Positions 1 to 10,067 of a DNA stretch of 64,000 nucleotides are shown here, in pieces. The DNA is from Dryocosmus kuriphilus (lineage: Eukaryota; Arthropoda; Insecta; Hymenoptera; Cynipidae), in contig CM076189.1 of assembly GCA_038277395.1 (NCBI GenBank), positions 211,708,011-211,772,010 on the forward strand, given 5' to 3'. The position numbers and the translations under genes are program-made. The notes beneath the pieces were generated by a model. The model saw only the letters and a list, made by a program, of their open reading frames with translations. It was not told the origin of the DNA and did not search any database. Positions within the stretch are counted from its first letter, which is position 1; each line of letters begins with the position of its first letter.

Positions 1-965
1 TTCCCTGTATTATTATTTTACTTAGTTTTTATATCAACCCGGGGAGAGGACCATGAACAGGGTGCAAGCCTCCACGTGACAATATATATACATCATGACG
101 CATACTTTCATACATACATATGATTTCTCACACTTGTACGAAGAAACACAGATTTTAAACGAATTTTCCAAGGCTTCCCAAGATTTCCCAGGTTTTTCTA
201 CTTTTCCATACCTTGCTTTCAGAAGAGAGGTTTCAAGGTCTGTAGAAAGATTATTTTCCCAACAATCTAACCTGCTTAAAACTTGAATGCACGCTTAGTT
301 TTATTCTCAGCTTATCCTACTTACAGTCGCAAGATCATTAAAAATCTGGGACTTGTAGGTCCCATAACTCCGAAACTACTCATAGGATCTTATTGTACCC
401 ATGGAGTCTTTTGTTCAGCATGCCGAGAACCTCATTTCCGAGAGCTTCAGCCAATTCGACAGAACGCCATTTCCCATAAGGTTTGTGCGGGTTTCTTTGC
501 TTATAAAAATTGTTTTTAATCGTTGCCAAATCGCATCTGTTTCCAATTATTTCTAATCGAACATTAACTTTTCTCAGATTTTATACCAAAACTATGGATT
601 TTAATGAGTTGAACGTTGCGAAACCCCAAAAAATTACATTTGGTCATTATTTTATTTATAACATAATAACTTTTTCTTATTTATTCTAACCCGATGGAAA
701 ATTTGACAGATAGTTTTTGCATTGATTTCTGACCTTTCCTAATATATCTAATAATTTCAAAAGAAATGCACTTCTAAAAAGTTTTGAAAAAAGAGTTACA
801 ATTTTGTTTTTAATAAAAAATTTATGAATTTTTTTTCAAAAAACTTTGATCACCATGTTCTTAGAAATTTTATAAGCTTTCATTTAAAAAAAAAAAAACA
901 TTTCAATCGGACGTAAAATGTAGGCTAGAGGTTGAATTGTACACAGGAACTTTTTTTTTACAATC
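1..965. other. A+T-rich stretch without a recognised gene
   Basis: Short open frames at 95-286 and 283-519 (+) have no recognisable domain. The end of the first vaguely recalls an hAT dimerisation segment but is too short to call. The rest is A/T homopolymer-rich and noncoding in appearance. Confidence 0.5.
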
Positions 966-1045
966 CGATTAGTCCTTCGAAAGTATCGTGCTAAAAAACA
1001 ACAACGACAACAAAGCAGACACCAACGTAAAACAGGTTTCTTCGG
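966..1045 (+). repeat. Remnant of the composite repeat family of 49-64 kb
   Basis: This short piece matches the 3' module of the family that dominates the right end of the window. It has the conserved block ATTAGTCCTTCGAAAGT, then a run of CAACGACAAC-type triplets, a CAGACACC block and a GTAAAAC block, in the same order as at 50150-50290 and 52995-53090. It is isolated here and lacks the terminal hairpin, so it is an old truncated copy or shares only this module. Confidence 0.6.
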
Positions 1046-1837
1046 TTAGCTTAAATAAGTTTTTGAACCCCCATAAAATTTTTTGCCCCTTTCGAGGTTG
1101 AAGCTTTGTTGACTGGTTCTGGTTTACAATGTGTACACTCCTAATGTAATTTAATCACAGACTAAGCAGGCCAAAACGTGACTACCCAAGAGTTTAGAAG
1201 ACTGTCGAGGGTAAAGATACAGCCTTACGTACAAAATCTGGAAGATGAAGATTCTGAGATATTATAGAAAGTTGAAATATAATCTCAAATATCTTATAAA
1301 TACATTATTCATAAATCAGAATTGAACAATCTCATTCCTCTATATTCAAAAGCGAGGTCGCGCACTTGCCTACGACTCGTACTGAAAAAATACGTAAGTC
1401 ATAAAAAGTCGTCTCCCCTGTGGTGTATACGATACTTTTTATAACAAAAAATGCATATGATTTCAGACACGATTTTAAGATGAGTCCAAAATTTTGAATT
1501 GTCCAGTCTATTCAAGCAATCTGCCAACGCGAACAACTGATCATACCCCATAAAGTGAGCTCAATAGCTCATAGGTGTATAATTTTTAGTATTCATTTCT
1601 GACCTCACCATACTCAAAATGCGTTATTTTAGCCCCGCTGTATAGGCATGAGAAACAGCTGAAATCATGCGTGTTTTAAAAAAAGCATTTTAGACTTTCG
1701 GATTATGCATATATTTGAGTTATGATCTTTCACCTATGACTTCCGACCTATCATCCCCCCTTCTTTCACCTTTAGCCACGATTTTGAATATTTGGATAAA
1801 CAAAAATATAGCCTACTTTATTTCGGCTCTTTGAGTT
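1046..1837. other. Gene-free flank with degenerate TGACCT-type repeats
   Basis: No coding signal seen. From about 1590 to 1790 there are loosely repeated pieces of the type TTCTGACCTC / TTCACCTATGACTTCCGACC. The same texture resumes at 7815-7970, just beyond the other end of PLE-A, which suggests the element sits inside one older degenerate repeat. Confidence 0.45.
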
Positions 1838-2280
1838 TTAATGAATGTTTTGTTCAGTCTTCACAACCCAAATCGAAAGAACAAAAATAATTTTTTGTAA
1901 CTTTTCATTTAATTTTGATCAAATACATATTATACGTCAACGTTTTGATCTCAGTGTGGGTCTTCATCAGGAAAAGGAGTTACAATATTAAAATATAGAA
2001 AAAATTAAAATAAAATATAATAAAAATGGAAAAAAAAAAAAACCCATTTTTCTCCTTGTTTTAAAAAAACTTCAGTATAAAATAATAAAAACTATTTATA
2101 AAATACCTATTAATATTTATAGTCACTAATAGTCATAAGTTTTTTATCTTAAAACAAAATCCACATTGTTTTGTTATTGATGAAATAAAAAATAAATTGG
2201 AGCCTTAAGAAAATTGGAGAGGCTTCAATCTTCGTAAATATTACATTATAAATTAATTGTGCACACAAATTACGAGACGT
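1838..2280 (-). repeat. Left inverted pseudo-LTR of PLE-A
   Basis: Reverse complement of 7005-7429 and its continuation after the SINE. The shared blocks include the segment around 2213-2265 (matching 7010-7065) and the hammerhead-like core at 1931-1970. The two copies have diverged by many substitutions and small indels, so the insertion is old. Confidence 0.8.
1931..1970 (-). ncRNA. Hammerhead-ribozyme-like core, left copy (decayed)
   Basis: On the minus strand the order is CTGATGA, one extra A, GACC, a loop, then a GATC/AAAAC segment and ACGTTGACGTA. Compared with the right copy, the expected GGTCGAAAC has become GATCAAAAC, two G-to-A changes. The ACGT-TG-ACGT palindrome that would form stem III, followed by UA at the presumed cleavage site, is intact here. 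Hammerhead motifs are known in Penelope-like pseudo-LTRs. This copy has lost invariant core bases, so activity is unlikely. Confidence 0.6.
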
Positions 2281-2318
2281 ACTAACAGACGACAGAACAC
2301 GCTAGTAACGTTTTAGAA

Positions 2319-3190
2319 ATGGGATATCTCTCATGCATCGAACAAAGGTATGACTGCGACACGAGATTTCGATTCGTGAATTGGATTAATATTCAACGAA
2401 AATTGACATCTCTAAAAGAGCAACGTACTTTACTAATAAGATGTAGAAAAGAAGCCTTAAATCCAGCACACATCGAACAACAGACTAGAATCAAATTAAA
2501 TAATTTACATTATAAAGTTTTATTAAAATTTCAGAAAACAGAAGCTATTTTTCAAAAAAGTGCTTAAATTGTGAAACCAATAAAATTGTTGAAAATATTA
2601 AGTATTCATGTAAAAATTCTAATCATTTGAAATCATGTTTACTACGTTCTATAAATGAAGAATCAACTCATACCTATTTTAATTAACAAGAACGAAGTTT
2701 GTACAACTTAAAATATGTTAAAAGAACTAATTGCATTAGAAAGTTTAATTTATTAAAAGCCGAAGAACCGAAATCGATCAAAATTTTAAAGATTTGAAGA
2801 TTAAGAAATGTTTTTAAAATATTTCAAATGTTGAAATCCCAGATGGGATTGCTGAAACTTTAGCTCTGGAAATAACTTTGGAGCTCCGTATAGAAACAAA
2901 AAATTCCTGTAAACAATATAATTGCAAATATTGAAAATTCTATAAAATCTTTAAGCAATGATGAGAAAGAAACATGATTAGAAAAACTGTAGCTGAAATA
3001 TTCTCAAACCACAATAAGACTAACAAATTTCAAAAGATTAGTTCAAAATTTAACATTATCAAAAAATTTCAGATTGTACACAATGACTTTTTTTTCTAAA
3101 AGCAGATAATAGTAACATCACTGTTGCAGCAAATCGGTCTGATTTTAACAAAGCTATTGAAAACATGTTTTTAAACAAATATATTCTTTA
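2319..3190 (+). pseudogene. PLE-A N-terminal coding region, decayed
   Basis: An open frame (2319-2567) has the basic, leucine-rich CR-motif character of Penelope N-terminal regions (LLIRCRKE, then a PAHIEQQT block). After several stops a second recognisable patch at about 2830-2900 reads IPDGIAETLALE, the region before the RT in Penelope proteins. A third, at 3105-3180, reads DNSNITVAANRSDFNKAIENM, matching the DKGNxTVxMxxxxYxxKM block of the family. The reading frame changes between patches. The continuation is displaced by an insertion after about 3185 and resumes at 3545. Confidence 0.65.
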
Positions 3191-3540
3191 TAAAATTAAT
3201 AATTGTAGAAATTGGAGAACAACTACTTGTGACAAATCATTGGTTTACTCTTAAATCACAACGTTTCGGAGTCCTGAACGGCTCCCTCATTAGGTGTTAC
3301 AAATTCCATCTATTTTGAACAATACTTATAATACTTGTAAAAATCCAATCATTTCCTCAGAGGTCTTTCAGATTCAGTTTCCTTGTTAACAAATTTTAAT
3401 TGTTAAGATGAATAGAAATTGTATTTCATTCATTAAAACTCATTATAAAATAATAATTCTTGATTAATAGGCAGAGGACAAAAACACTTTTTCTGGAGCG
3501 GAAGATTGTACTTCCGCTTCACTTTGGAGAAGAAAAAAAC
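3185..3540 (-). mobile_element. Insertion carrying a Penelope-type end with a hammerhead-like core
   Basis: This segment interrupts PLE-A coding sequence between the IENM block and the IVKTNLVPT block, which are adjacent in intact Penelope proteins. On the minus strand it carries CTAATGA, one G, GGAG, a short loop, CTCC and GAAACGTT (3259-3293), the same architecture as the other Penelope ends in this window. No coding sequence is recognisable, so this is probably a truncated pseudo-LTR of a different Penelope family. The exact ends are not determined. Confidence 0.5.
3259..3293 (-). ncRNA. Hammerhead-like core in the nested Penelope end
   Basis: The minus strand shows CTAATGA (CTGATGA with one change), a single unpaired G, a GGAG/CTCC stem extended by CC/GG with one bulge, then GAAACGTT. 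Stem III is not obvious. It has the same extra purine before stem II as the other three Penelope ends here. Confidence 0.5.
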
Positions 3541-3544
3541 TTTT

Positions 3545-3707
3545 AAAACTTTAAAACTTTTCTTTATAAAATTGTTAAAACTAACCTAGTTCCTACCGTT
3601 GAAAACAAATGCAATAATATTGTTTCCAGATTGAAACAAAAAAGTTATATCAATGATCGAACAGCGTCTAATAGACTAAAATAGATCTAAGATAGACGCC
3701 GTCTATG
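3545..3707 (+). pseudogene. PLE-A coding fragment between two insertions
   Basis: The translation gives KIVKTNLVPTVENKCNNIV, then RLKQKSYIND. This is the Penelope segment just upstream of the RT, with the TYKIVxxxPxxxxxNxxN pattern of the family. It ends at CCGTCTATG, where the RT block would begin. The continuation, TATGCTCTACCAAAA (Y-A-L-P-K), lies at 5574 after the foldback element. Confidence 0.7.
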
Positions 3708-5572
3708 TTAAAACTCATAGCAGTGTTGTCTCTAATAGACCAGAGTAGATAATTTAAGGAGATATTAAAATTAAGTGCAGGATGAAACCTGTTGGATAAG
3801 GTAGAAAATATCGTGCTGATATCGAAAAAAATTAATTGGAGTGCATCCGAGGTGCGGGGGGATGAAATGGGGTGCACTCTTAGGGATAAAAAAGAGTTTT
3901 TCGCAATTTTCGGCGAAGCTAGACCTCCTGTCGAAAAAAATTAAATATAAAATTTGTATCTAATAAAAAGATGTATAACTTTTGTATTGACTATTTTTTT
4001 CTAAAACCTACAATTTTCCAAGAAAAATGGGAAAACCCAAGGTTTTTCGTTTCAATTTTTTTTCTCACGCAAAATTAAGTTTTTTTTTCACGTTGGTGGA
4101 AACTTACCTTTTTTTTTCTAAAAGAAGCTGTAATTTTTTTTAATGAAAATAAAAATTTTTACATTTTATTTTGATTTTAAACCTAAAAAAAACGCCTCAT
4201 CTTCAACCGAAAAATCCCAAGTTAAAAAATAACTTTTTTCGATATTATCAGTGGTCTTTTTTTTTGAAACGTCTATTTTCATATGGTGTAAAAAAAATTA
4301 ACATATCTGTGGAAAAATTTTCCAGGAAATGCGAAAAACCGGGAAAATGAGATTTAAAAAAAAAATCATCTCTTTAATTATTCTTTAAAATTTTTAATTA
4401 TTTATTACAATTTACAGTTAAAATCTTTGAAAAATGTAATTTTTTATGTTACATTAATAAATAAAGTAATTTTTAATCGCAAAAGAATGGAGTATTGCCA
4501 AAAATATGCAAAAATGATTAATTTTGTTTCAATCGACTCTGCTCAATTACAACCTTCAGATGGTCATTTTTGTAAACTTAGTTGATTTTTATTTATTGAC
4601 AGTATAAGAAACATTTCATTAAAATATGTAAATATAATTAACTATAAACTTTTATATAGTTTGTAAGATATCCATAATTTCATATAATGACAATCAATTA
4701 AATATGCATTTACGAAATCTATAAATTTTTCAAAACTACAAACTATCTTAGTTTGATTGATCCTCGTTAAATTGACAGTCTTAGTTTATTGTAATTCTTT
4801 GAATAATTTAATTTCTGATTAAGCATTATTTAAAATGAAATGATATAATTTATTCTAATATGATTGTCAAAGATTTCAACTGTAAATTATAATAAATAAT
4901 TAGAAATTTAAAACAATAATTAAAGAAATGATTTTTTTAATCTAATTTTTCCAGCTTTTCGCATATCCTGAAAAATTTGTCCACAGATATGTTAATTTTT
5001 TTTACACCATCTAAAGGTAGACGTTTCAAAAAAAAAAAGACCCTGACAATTTTGAAAAAAGTTATTTTTTAACTTGGGATTTTTTGGTTGAAGATAAAGC
5101 CTTTTTTACGTTTAAAATCAAAATAAAATGTACAAATTTTTATTTTCATTACAAAAAATTACAGCTTGTTTCTGAAAGAAAAAGGTAAGTTTTCACCAAA
5201 TTTCGTGAAAAAAAATTAATTTTGTAAGAAAAAAATTAAAACGAGGAACCTTGGTTTTTCCGATTTTTCTCGGAAAATTGTAGGTTTTCGAAAAAAATGG
5301 TTCTTACAAAAGTTGTACATCTTTATATTAGATACAACTTTTATGCTCGACTTTTTTCGATAGGAGGTCTACTTTCGCTGAAAATTGCGAAAAACTCTTT
5401 TCCACCCCTAAAAGTTCACCCCATTTCATCCCCCGTACCTCGGATGGACTCCAATGTATGTTTTTCGTTATCAGCACGATATTTTCTACCTCATTCAATA
5501 GATTTCATCCTGTACTTAATTTTTAGGACATTTGGCCTTTTTAACACGCTTCTGCACTGGTCTATAATAAGG
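3708..5572. mobile_element. Foldback element 1 (about 1.87 kb, two long inverted arms)
   Basis: The left arm (3708 to about 4640) and right arm (about 4650 to 5572) are reverse complements over nearly their whole length with moderate divergence. For example, 3840-3890 pairs with 5400-5450, and 4389-4440 with 4866-4920. No transposase is encoded. CTATG occurs on both sides (3703-3707 and 5573-5577), consistent with a short target duplication, and removing the element restores the PLE-A reading frame across its YxLPK motif. It is a nonautonomous hairpin element of unknown superfamily. Confidence 0.8.
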
Positions 5573-6960
5573 CTATGCTCTACCAAAAAATCACAAACCA
5601 GGTTTAAATTGTCGATTAATAGTTTCTACTATTGATTCACCTACTTGCAATTTAGCTAAATATCTATCGAATATTTTAAAACCCACTTCTGAAGCACCAA
5701 ATTCCTTTATAAAAAAATATCTTTGAATTTAAAAAAAATAAATTAAAAGATCTTAAAGTACCAAAGACACACTCATTATTATCTTCGGACATTGTGTCCA
5801 TGTTCGATAGTATTCCTTTAGGCTTAGCATTAGATTGTATTGAAGAAAAATTAAATCTTCACCATAACTTAACTAAAATATCAAAAAATGAAGTTTAGCT
5901 ACCAGAACTGTGTTCAATAATAATATGTTTTCTTTTAATAACAAATTTTAGAAGCAATCTGACTACCCTATATGCTCCCCGTTATCACCTATTATTTCTA
6001 ATCTTGTTTTGGAAGATATTATAAAAAGTGTCTAAAAAAAATTGGATTTTCAACCTATTTTTTATAAAAGATATGTTGACGAAATTTCTACAATTGTTCC
6101 AACAGACAAAATTAATGATTTACTTATCAATTTCAATAGTATTTAGAATTCTACTCAGTTCACCTTTTACTGTGGAAATAACAACGCACTAAATTTTTTG
6201 GATTTATCAATTATAAAAACACGCGATGACAATTTAATTACTAATTAGCATAAAAAACCTTCTAACTCTGGACGATACTTAAATTTTGAATCTCATCATA
6301 CGTCTTGCCATAAGATTGGCTTAATAAAAGGATTAGTTGATCGTTGCCTAAAACTTAGTGATAAAAAAAGTTCCGAAAAAAACAACCTAAACAACATAAA
6401 GGAAACCCTTAAACAAAACAATTATCCTCTTGCTCCCATTGAAAGTGTCATTAAAGAATGTATCCATGAAATCTATAATAGTTCAAATATTAATAATAAA
6501 AAGAGTAAATGGTTAGATTCTTATAATACAAATAATATAAAAGTCACTTTACCTTATATGTAAGGCCTCTCTGAAGTCCTGAGGATTTCTTTTAAAAAAT
6601 TCAACATAAATGTTTATTTTAAAAATAACCATAGTATAAATAATTTTATTTACAAGGAAAAAATATCCTGATAATATTGACAACCAGTCTGGTGTTGTTT
6701 ATTTAATTAGTTGCAAACACTGTAATAAAGTCTACATAGGTGAAACTGGTTGACGATTAAAAAATAGAATTTCTGAACACAAAAGGGATTGTCAAGTTGG
6801 AAATTTGAGCACTGGTTTATCACATCATTCGTGACAGTTTCGTTATTCTTTTAACTTTGAATTCAAAGATATTAAAATCTTAGCTAGAGAAAACAGTACT
6901 TACAAAAGACATATTTTTTAATCAATTTTTATCAATAAGTTTAGTAAAATCTCAATAAAT
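5573..6960 (+). pseudogene. PLE-A reverse transcriptase and GIY-YIG endonuclease, decayed
   Basis: This segment resumes with YALPKNHKPG (family form YGLPKIHKxG), then RLIVSTIDSPTCNLAKYLS, the fingers region of Penelope RTs. SDIVSMFDSIP is the palm A motif. RYVDEISTIVP is the catalytic palm C motif, with the second Asp changed to Glu. ALNFLDLSI and SGRYLNFES follow. The GIY-YIG nuclease is recognisable at about 6690-6800: GVVYLISCKHCNKVYIGETG, then a stop, then RISEHKR. At least ten stops or frameshifts disrupt it. In a live element it would copy the RNA at a nicked target. It ends near 6960 before the right pseudo-LTR. Confidence 0.85.
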
Positions 6961-7293
6961 TTAAAAACTGAAATAATGAACATTAATAAAATTTACTATT
7001 GCATCATGCACAATTAATTTATAATGTAATATTTACGAAGATTGGAGCCTCTCCAATTTTCTTAAGGCTCCAATTTATATTTTATTTCATCAATAACAAA
7101 ACAATGTGGTTTTTGTTTTAACATCAAAAACTTATGACTATTAGTAACTATAAAAATTAACAGGTATGATATAAGTAGTTTTTATTATTGTATACTCAAG
7201 TTTTTAAAAAGAAAAAGAGAAAAATGGGTTTTTTCCATTTTCATTATATTTTATTTTAATTTTTTCTAGATTTTAATATTTTAACTACTTTTT

Positions 7294-7333
7294 CTGATGC
7301 AGACCCGCATTGAGGACGAAAGGTTGACGTATA
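7294..7333 (+). ncRNA. Hammerhead-like core, right copy of PLE-A
   Basis: The sequence reads CTGATGC, AGACC, a loop, then GAGGAC, GAAAGG and TTGACGTATA. Taken with the left copy, the ancestral form had CTGATGA, an extra A, a GACC/GGTC stem II, GAAAC and an ACGT-TG-ACGT stem III before a UA cleavage site. This copy keeps GAAA but has lost A9 of the core and one stem III pair. Confidence 0.6.
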
Positions 7334-7429
7334 TATATATATATGTATTTGATAAAAATGAAATGAAAAGTTACAAAAACTTGTTTTTGTTCTTTCGAAT
7401 TAGGATGTGAAGACCGAAAAAACGTTCAT

Positions 7430-7789
7430 GGAATGGAAGCTTCTAATGTGTCCCCTGAGGGTTTACATTGTTTTTTTTTTTTTATTTATCCACTATTCCT
7501 TTGCACCCCCCCCCCCACACACACACTTTGTTGGTGGGAGGGGGACCTAGAGTTTAAGGTGGGTTCCGAACCACCAAGAACAACGGCTTAAAGTACTTAG
7601 AGAACCTTTTTCTCTAGAGGTACCGGCGCCACGATATACCGGAGATGAACAACTCCCCTTGCTAGGCAAGTGTTCACCGCGTGTGCCGCCGAGGTTCTTC
7701 CAGAGTGCGAGGCGGGAATCGAACCCGCAAGCCGAAGGATTGGGTCTAAAGGCCTACACGCCTTAGCCCCCACGACCATCGTCCCACTT
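7430..7789 (-). mobile_element. tRNA-derived SINE inserted in PLE-A, perfect 14-bp target duplication
   Basis: Read on the minus strand, the head at 7789-7700 is tRNA-like. It has an A-box-like segment (GATGGTCGTGGGGGCTAAGG) and a canonical B box, GGTTCGATTCC, in the complement of 7711-7728. A tRNA-unrelated body of about 200 bp follows, then an A-rich run (complement of 7471-7483) and a 40-bp tail. The 14 bases GAAAAAACGTTCAT occur immediately on both sides (7416-7429 and 7790-7803), which fixes the insertion at exactly 360 bp. It would be transcribed by Pol III and mobilised by a partner LINE. It inserted after PLE-A. Confidence 0.88.
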
Positions 7790-7815
7790 GAAAAAACGTT
7801 CATCAAACTAAAATT

Positions 7816-9600
7816 TGATCTCTGAGTTCTCAACGGTGACTTCTAACCTTTTGAATTTAACAACTGAACTGTTACCTCTGACCCCTGAATTTTGAGTTTT
7901 GACCTCTGAACTATGACATTCTACCCTTGAACTCTCACCCTGACCCCTGGTCTCTCGCCCTTGTCACATTTGGTATAAAAATAAAAACGTCATTGTTTGT
8001 ATAGTTTTTATTCGAAAAGAGCAAAATGGCCCGCTGTAATTCTACATTTCCTAAATAGAAAACAACATAATTATTTGATAAAACATGAATTGCTCAATAG
8101 TTCGGCTGATATCGATTCAACCGTGAGAAAGGAGAAATAGTGGAGATGGGAGAGAAAATAGAGAAGGGTGGAGAGGTGGTTTACGAACCACTGTAAATAT
8201 TTGAAAATAGCCTTTCTGGAAGCCTGAAGTAGGGAAGTTCGTAGTTGGCTCACGTGGCCAAAACAATCGGTCTCTCCTTTAAAATCGTAATGCATTCAGC
8301 TTGGGTTAGGTGCCAGTAGTGCCCCGAGAGATCTCGATATACCAAGCCAGAAACCCTGTCAAATATTAATTCGTCCTAACGCCAGTATCTGCAACTCTGT
8401 AACAGTATAAACGACTCAAGACCTTACTTGCAACCCAAAACGACCTCTGCATTTCTTTCCATTGTCAGCATTCGGGAAAAACTACATCTTGCACAAGTTA
8501 TTATTAGATGAACGTGATTCTAGTGCATCCTGGGCTGAATAAGCTTCAAATAAAATAAGAGTCAGGAAAAATCGTTTAAAAAAATTAGAGGTACTTTCTA
8601 ATTTATTTTTATCATAAAGACTGTGCATTTTCTCTAGTATAGTAGAGATTAGGGAAGACCTAAAACTTCGTTCTTTGAAATCATTGCCTCGAAGGAATTC
8701 GATGGTAATCGCAGAGCATGAGAGATCCATTTGAGACTGGCAAGGTACATTGCCTTCGATACCAATCGCTAGGTAAGCTTGTCTTCGCTTAAAAATGCAT
8801 GCATACCCCATTCCGTCGTATGAAACAAACTCAAGATAATCTAGATGCAAGGCCATGGCTCCAACACCCTACGCTTTCAGACTAACGAGGTAGTAATACG
8901 TAAGGTAGTTTTTCAGCGCAGGAAACAACATTCGGAGATAAAAAGTAAAAATATCGGCCTAGTAACTTTTGGAAATAAATTAGTGTCGCTGAGAGGGGAA
9001 AAACTTTTTTTAAAAAGAATAAAACTCAGGTTGCTTTAAGAGAAACTCTACATAGAGTGCTGACATTGGAAAAGTACATAAGAAATTGCTGATTTTATGT
9101 GAATCAACGATTTCTTACAGAATTCTGGAATACACAAGGTAACTCAATCAGAAATTGATGGAATATACATATCCAATTAATAAGGCTCTATATGATATAA
9201 AGGTGCCAACGTTTTCACATTTTTTCGGTTGATATCTATTCTAAATTTATCTTATTATATAGAATGGATGTTGCGCTGTTGTTGACTAGCGTTCAGTAAT
9301 TTTTCGAAATTTTAATATGGTTTTCGATCTACTAGTCTATGTAACTTTATTTGTTAAAGTATATATACTTGCATGATTAGCTTTCGCCGAACGACGCCGG
9401 GTCTCATTAGATAAAAGTAATAATGGAATGATACATAATGATTTTTGGAGCCTGAAATAAGGATTAATTTGTGTACAGAAGCCTTATTGTAATGACTAAA
9501 TAACTAATAATCGTTGTGTATGCGCTATTCAAATCTTTACCGCCACTTTATATATACGATCGAAAAACAACATGGCGTCGTTCAAAAGAAATTATATATG
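7816..9600. other. Gene-poor stretch
   Basis: 7816-7970 is a degenerate run of TGACC-CTGAAC-type repeats. The remainder looks single-copy. The longest frame is 8482-8856 on the minus strand (124 codons, Met start). It has no family motif that I recognise, ordinary composition and no supporting neighbour, so I treat it as probably chance. Confidence 0.45.
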
Positions 9601-9604
9601 TTAC

Positions 9605-9775
9605 AGGCAAAGTATGTAATCCAGGTATTATATATAGTCCCTAGGCATTATATATAATACCTGGCCTTTTCAGGCAAAGTATATAATGGAATACTTACTA
9701 TATACATTGCCTAAGCATTATATAAAATGCCCACTGCGACTACGGTAAAGTATATAATAATATATAATCTTGATT
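9605..9775. repeat. Cluster of A+T-rich inverted motifs (CCAGGTATTATATATA type)
   Basis: A perfect 16-bp stem (9621-9636 with 9649-9664) encloses a 12-base loop containing CCTAGG. Related modules GGCAAAGTATATAAT and GCCTAAGCATTATATA repeat in both orientations down to 9765. No coding content. It could be a small palindromic repeat or a MITE end cluster. Confidence 0.55.
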
Positions 9776-10067
9776 CTCTATTTTAAGATGGCAGGTGACG
9801 AATAGAATTAAACACAGATCTCAATTATCTAAACTATCTATTTATTACAACATGGCATACTTGAGTGACATTTTGATTGGCACTGAACATTATTTTTCAC
9901 GCATACACATCTACTGTTTTGACATTTCGATTTGCATGAATATTTAAAAAAACCTTCTCCCGTTCCAAGGGACTGCTGTGTAGCCACTGTTCTAAGTGAC
10001 ACCCTTCTTGTCTTATTCAATATCATCAGGGCTCAAAAGATTCTCTTTACATGTCGAAAACTGCGAT

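Larger units (their letters stand above)
1838..7815 (+). mobile_element. PLE-A: Penelope-like retroelement with inverted pseudo-LTRs and nested insertions
   Basis: The core codes for a Penelope-type reverse transcriptase followed by a GIY-YIG endonuclease, both decayed. Roughly 430 bp at the left (1838-2280) reappear in reverse complement at the right (7005-7815, interrupted by a SINE). Inverted terminal copies are a known arrangement for Penelope pseudo-LTRs. The element has been hit at least three times: by a Penelope-type end fragment near 3185-3540, a foldback at 3708-5572 and a SINE at 7430-7789. With these removed the coding segments read through in the expected order: N-terminal region, YxLPKxHK block, RT palm, nuclease. 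It has many stops and frameshifts and is certainly dead. Confidence 0.85.
7005..7815 (+). repeat. Right pseudo-LTR of PLE-A (split by a SINE)
   Basis: Inverted copy of 1838-2280. Homology is clear from about 7010 to 7429 and continues for a few bases after the SINE at 7804-7815. A (TA)n expansion at 7332-7345 lies next to the hammerhead-like core. Confidence 0.8.

Noticed and set aside
95..290. hAT transposase C-terminal fragment (SVERLFSQQSN-like end)
   Set aside because: Only about a dozen residues resemble the family and the upstream translation does not. Chance similarity cannot be excluded.
7700..7790. Functional tRNA gene on the minus strand
   Set aside because: A and B boxes are present, but the segment is the head of a longer SINE with an A-run and target duplication, and a full cloverleaf is not formed.
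8482..8856. Host gene of 124 codons on the minus strand
   Set aside because: No recognisable domain, no splice or promoter context, and frames of this size occur by chance in 64 kb.
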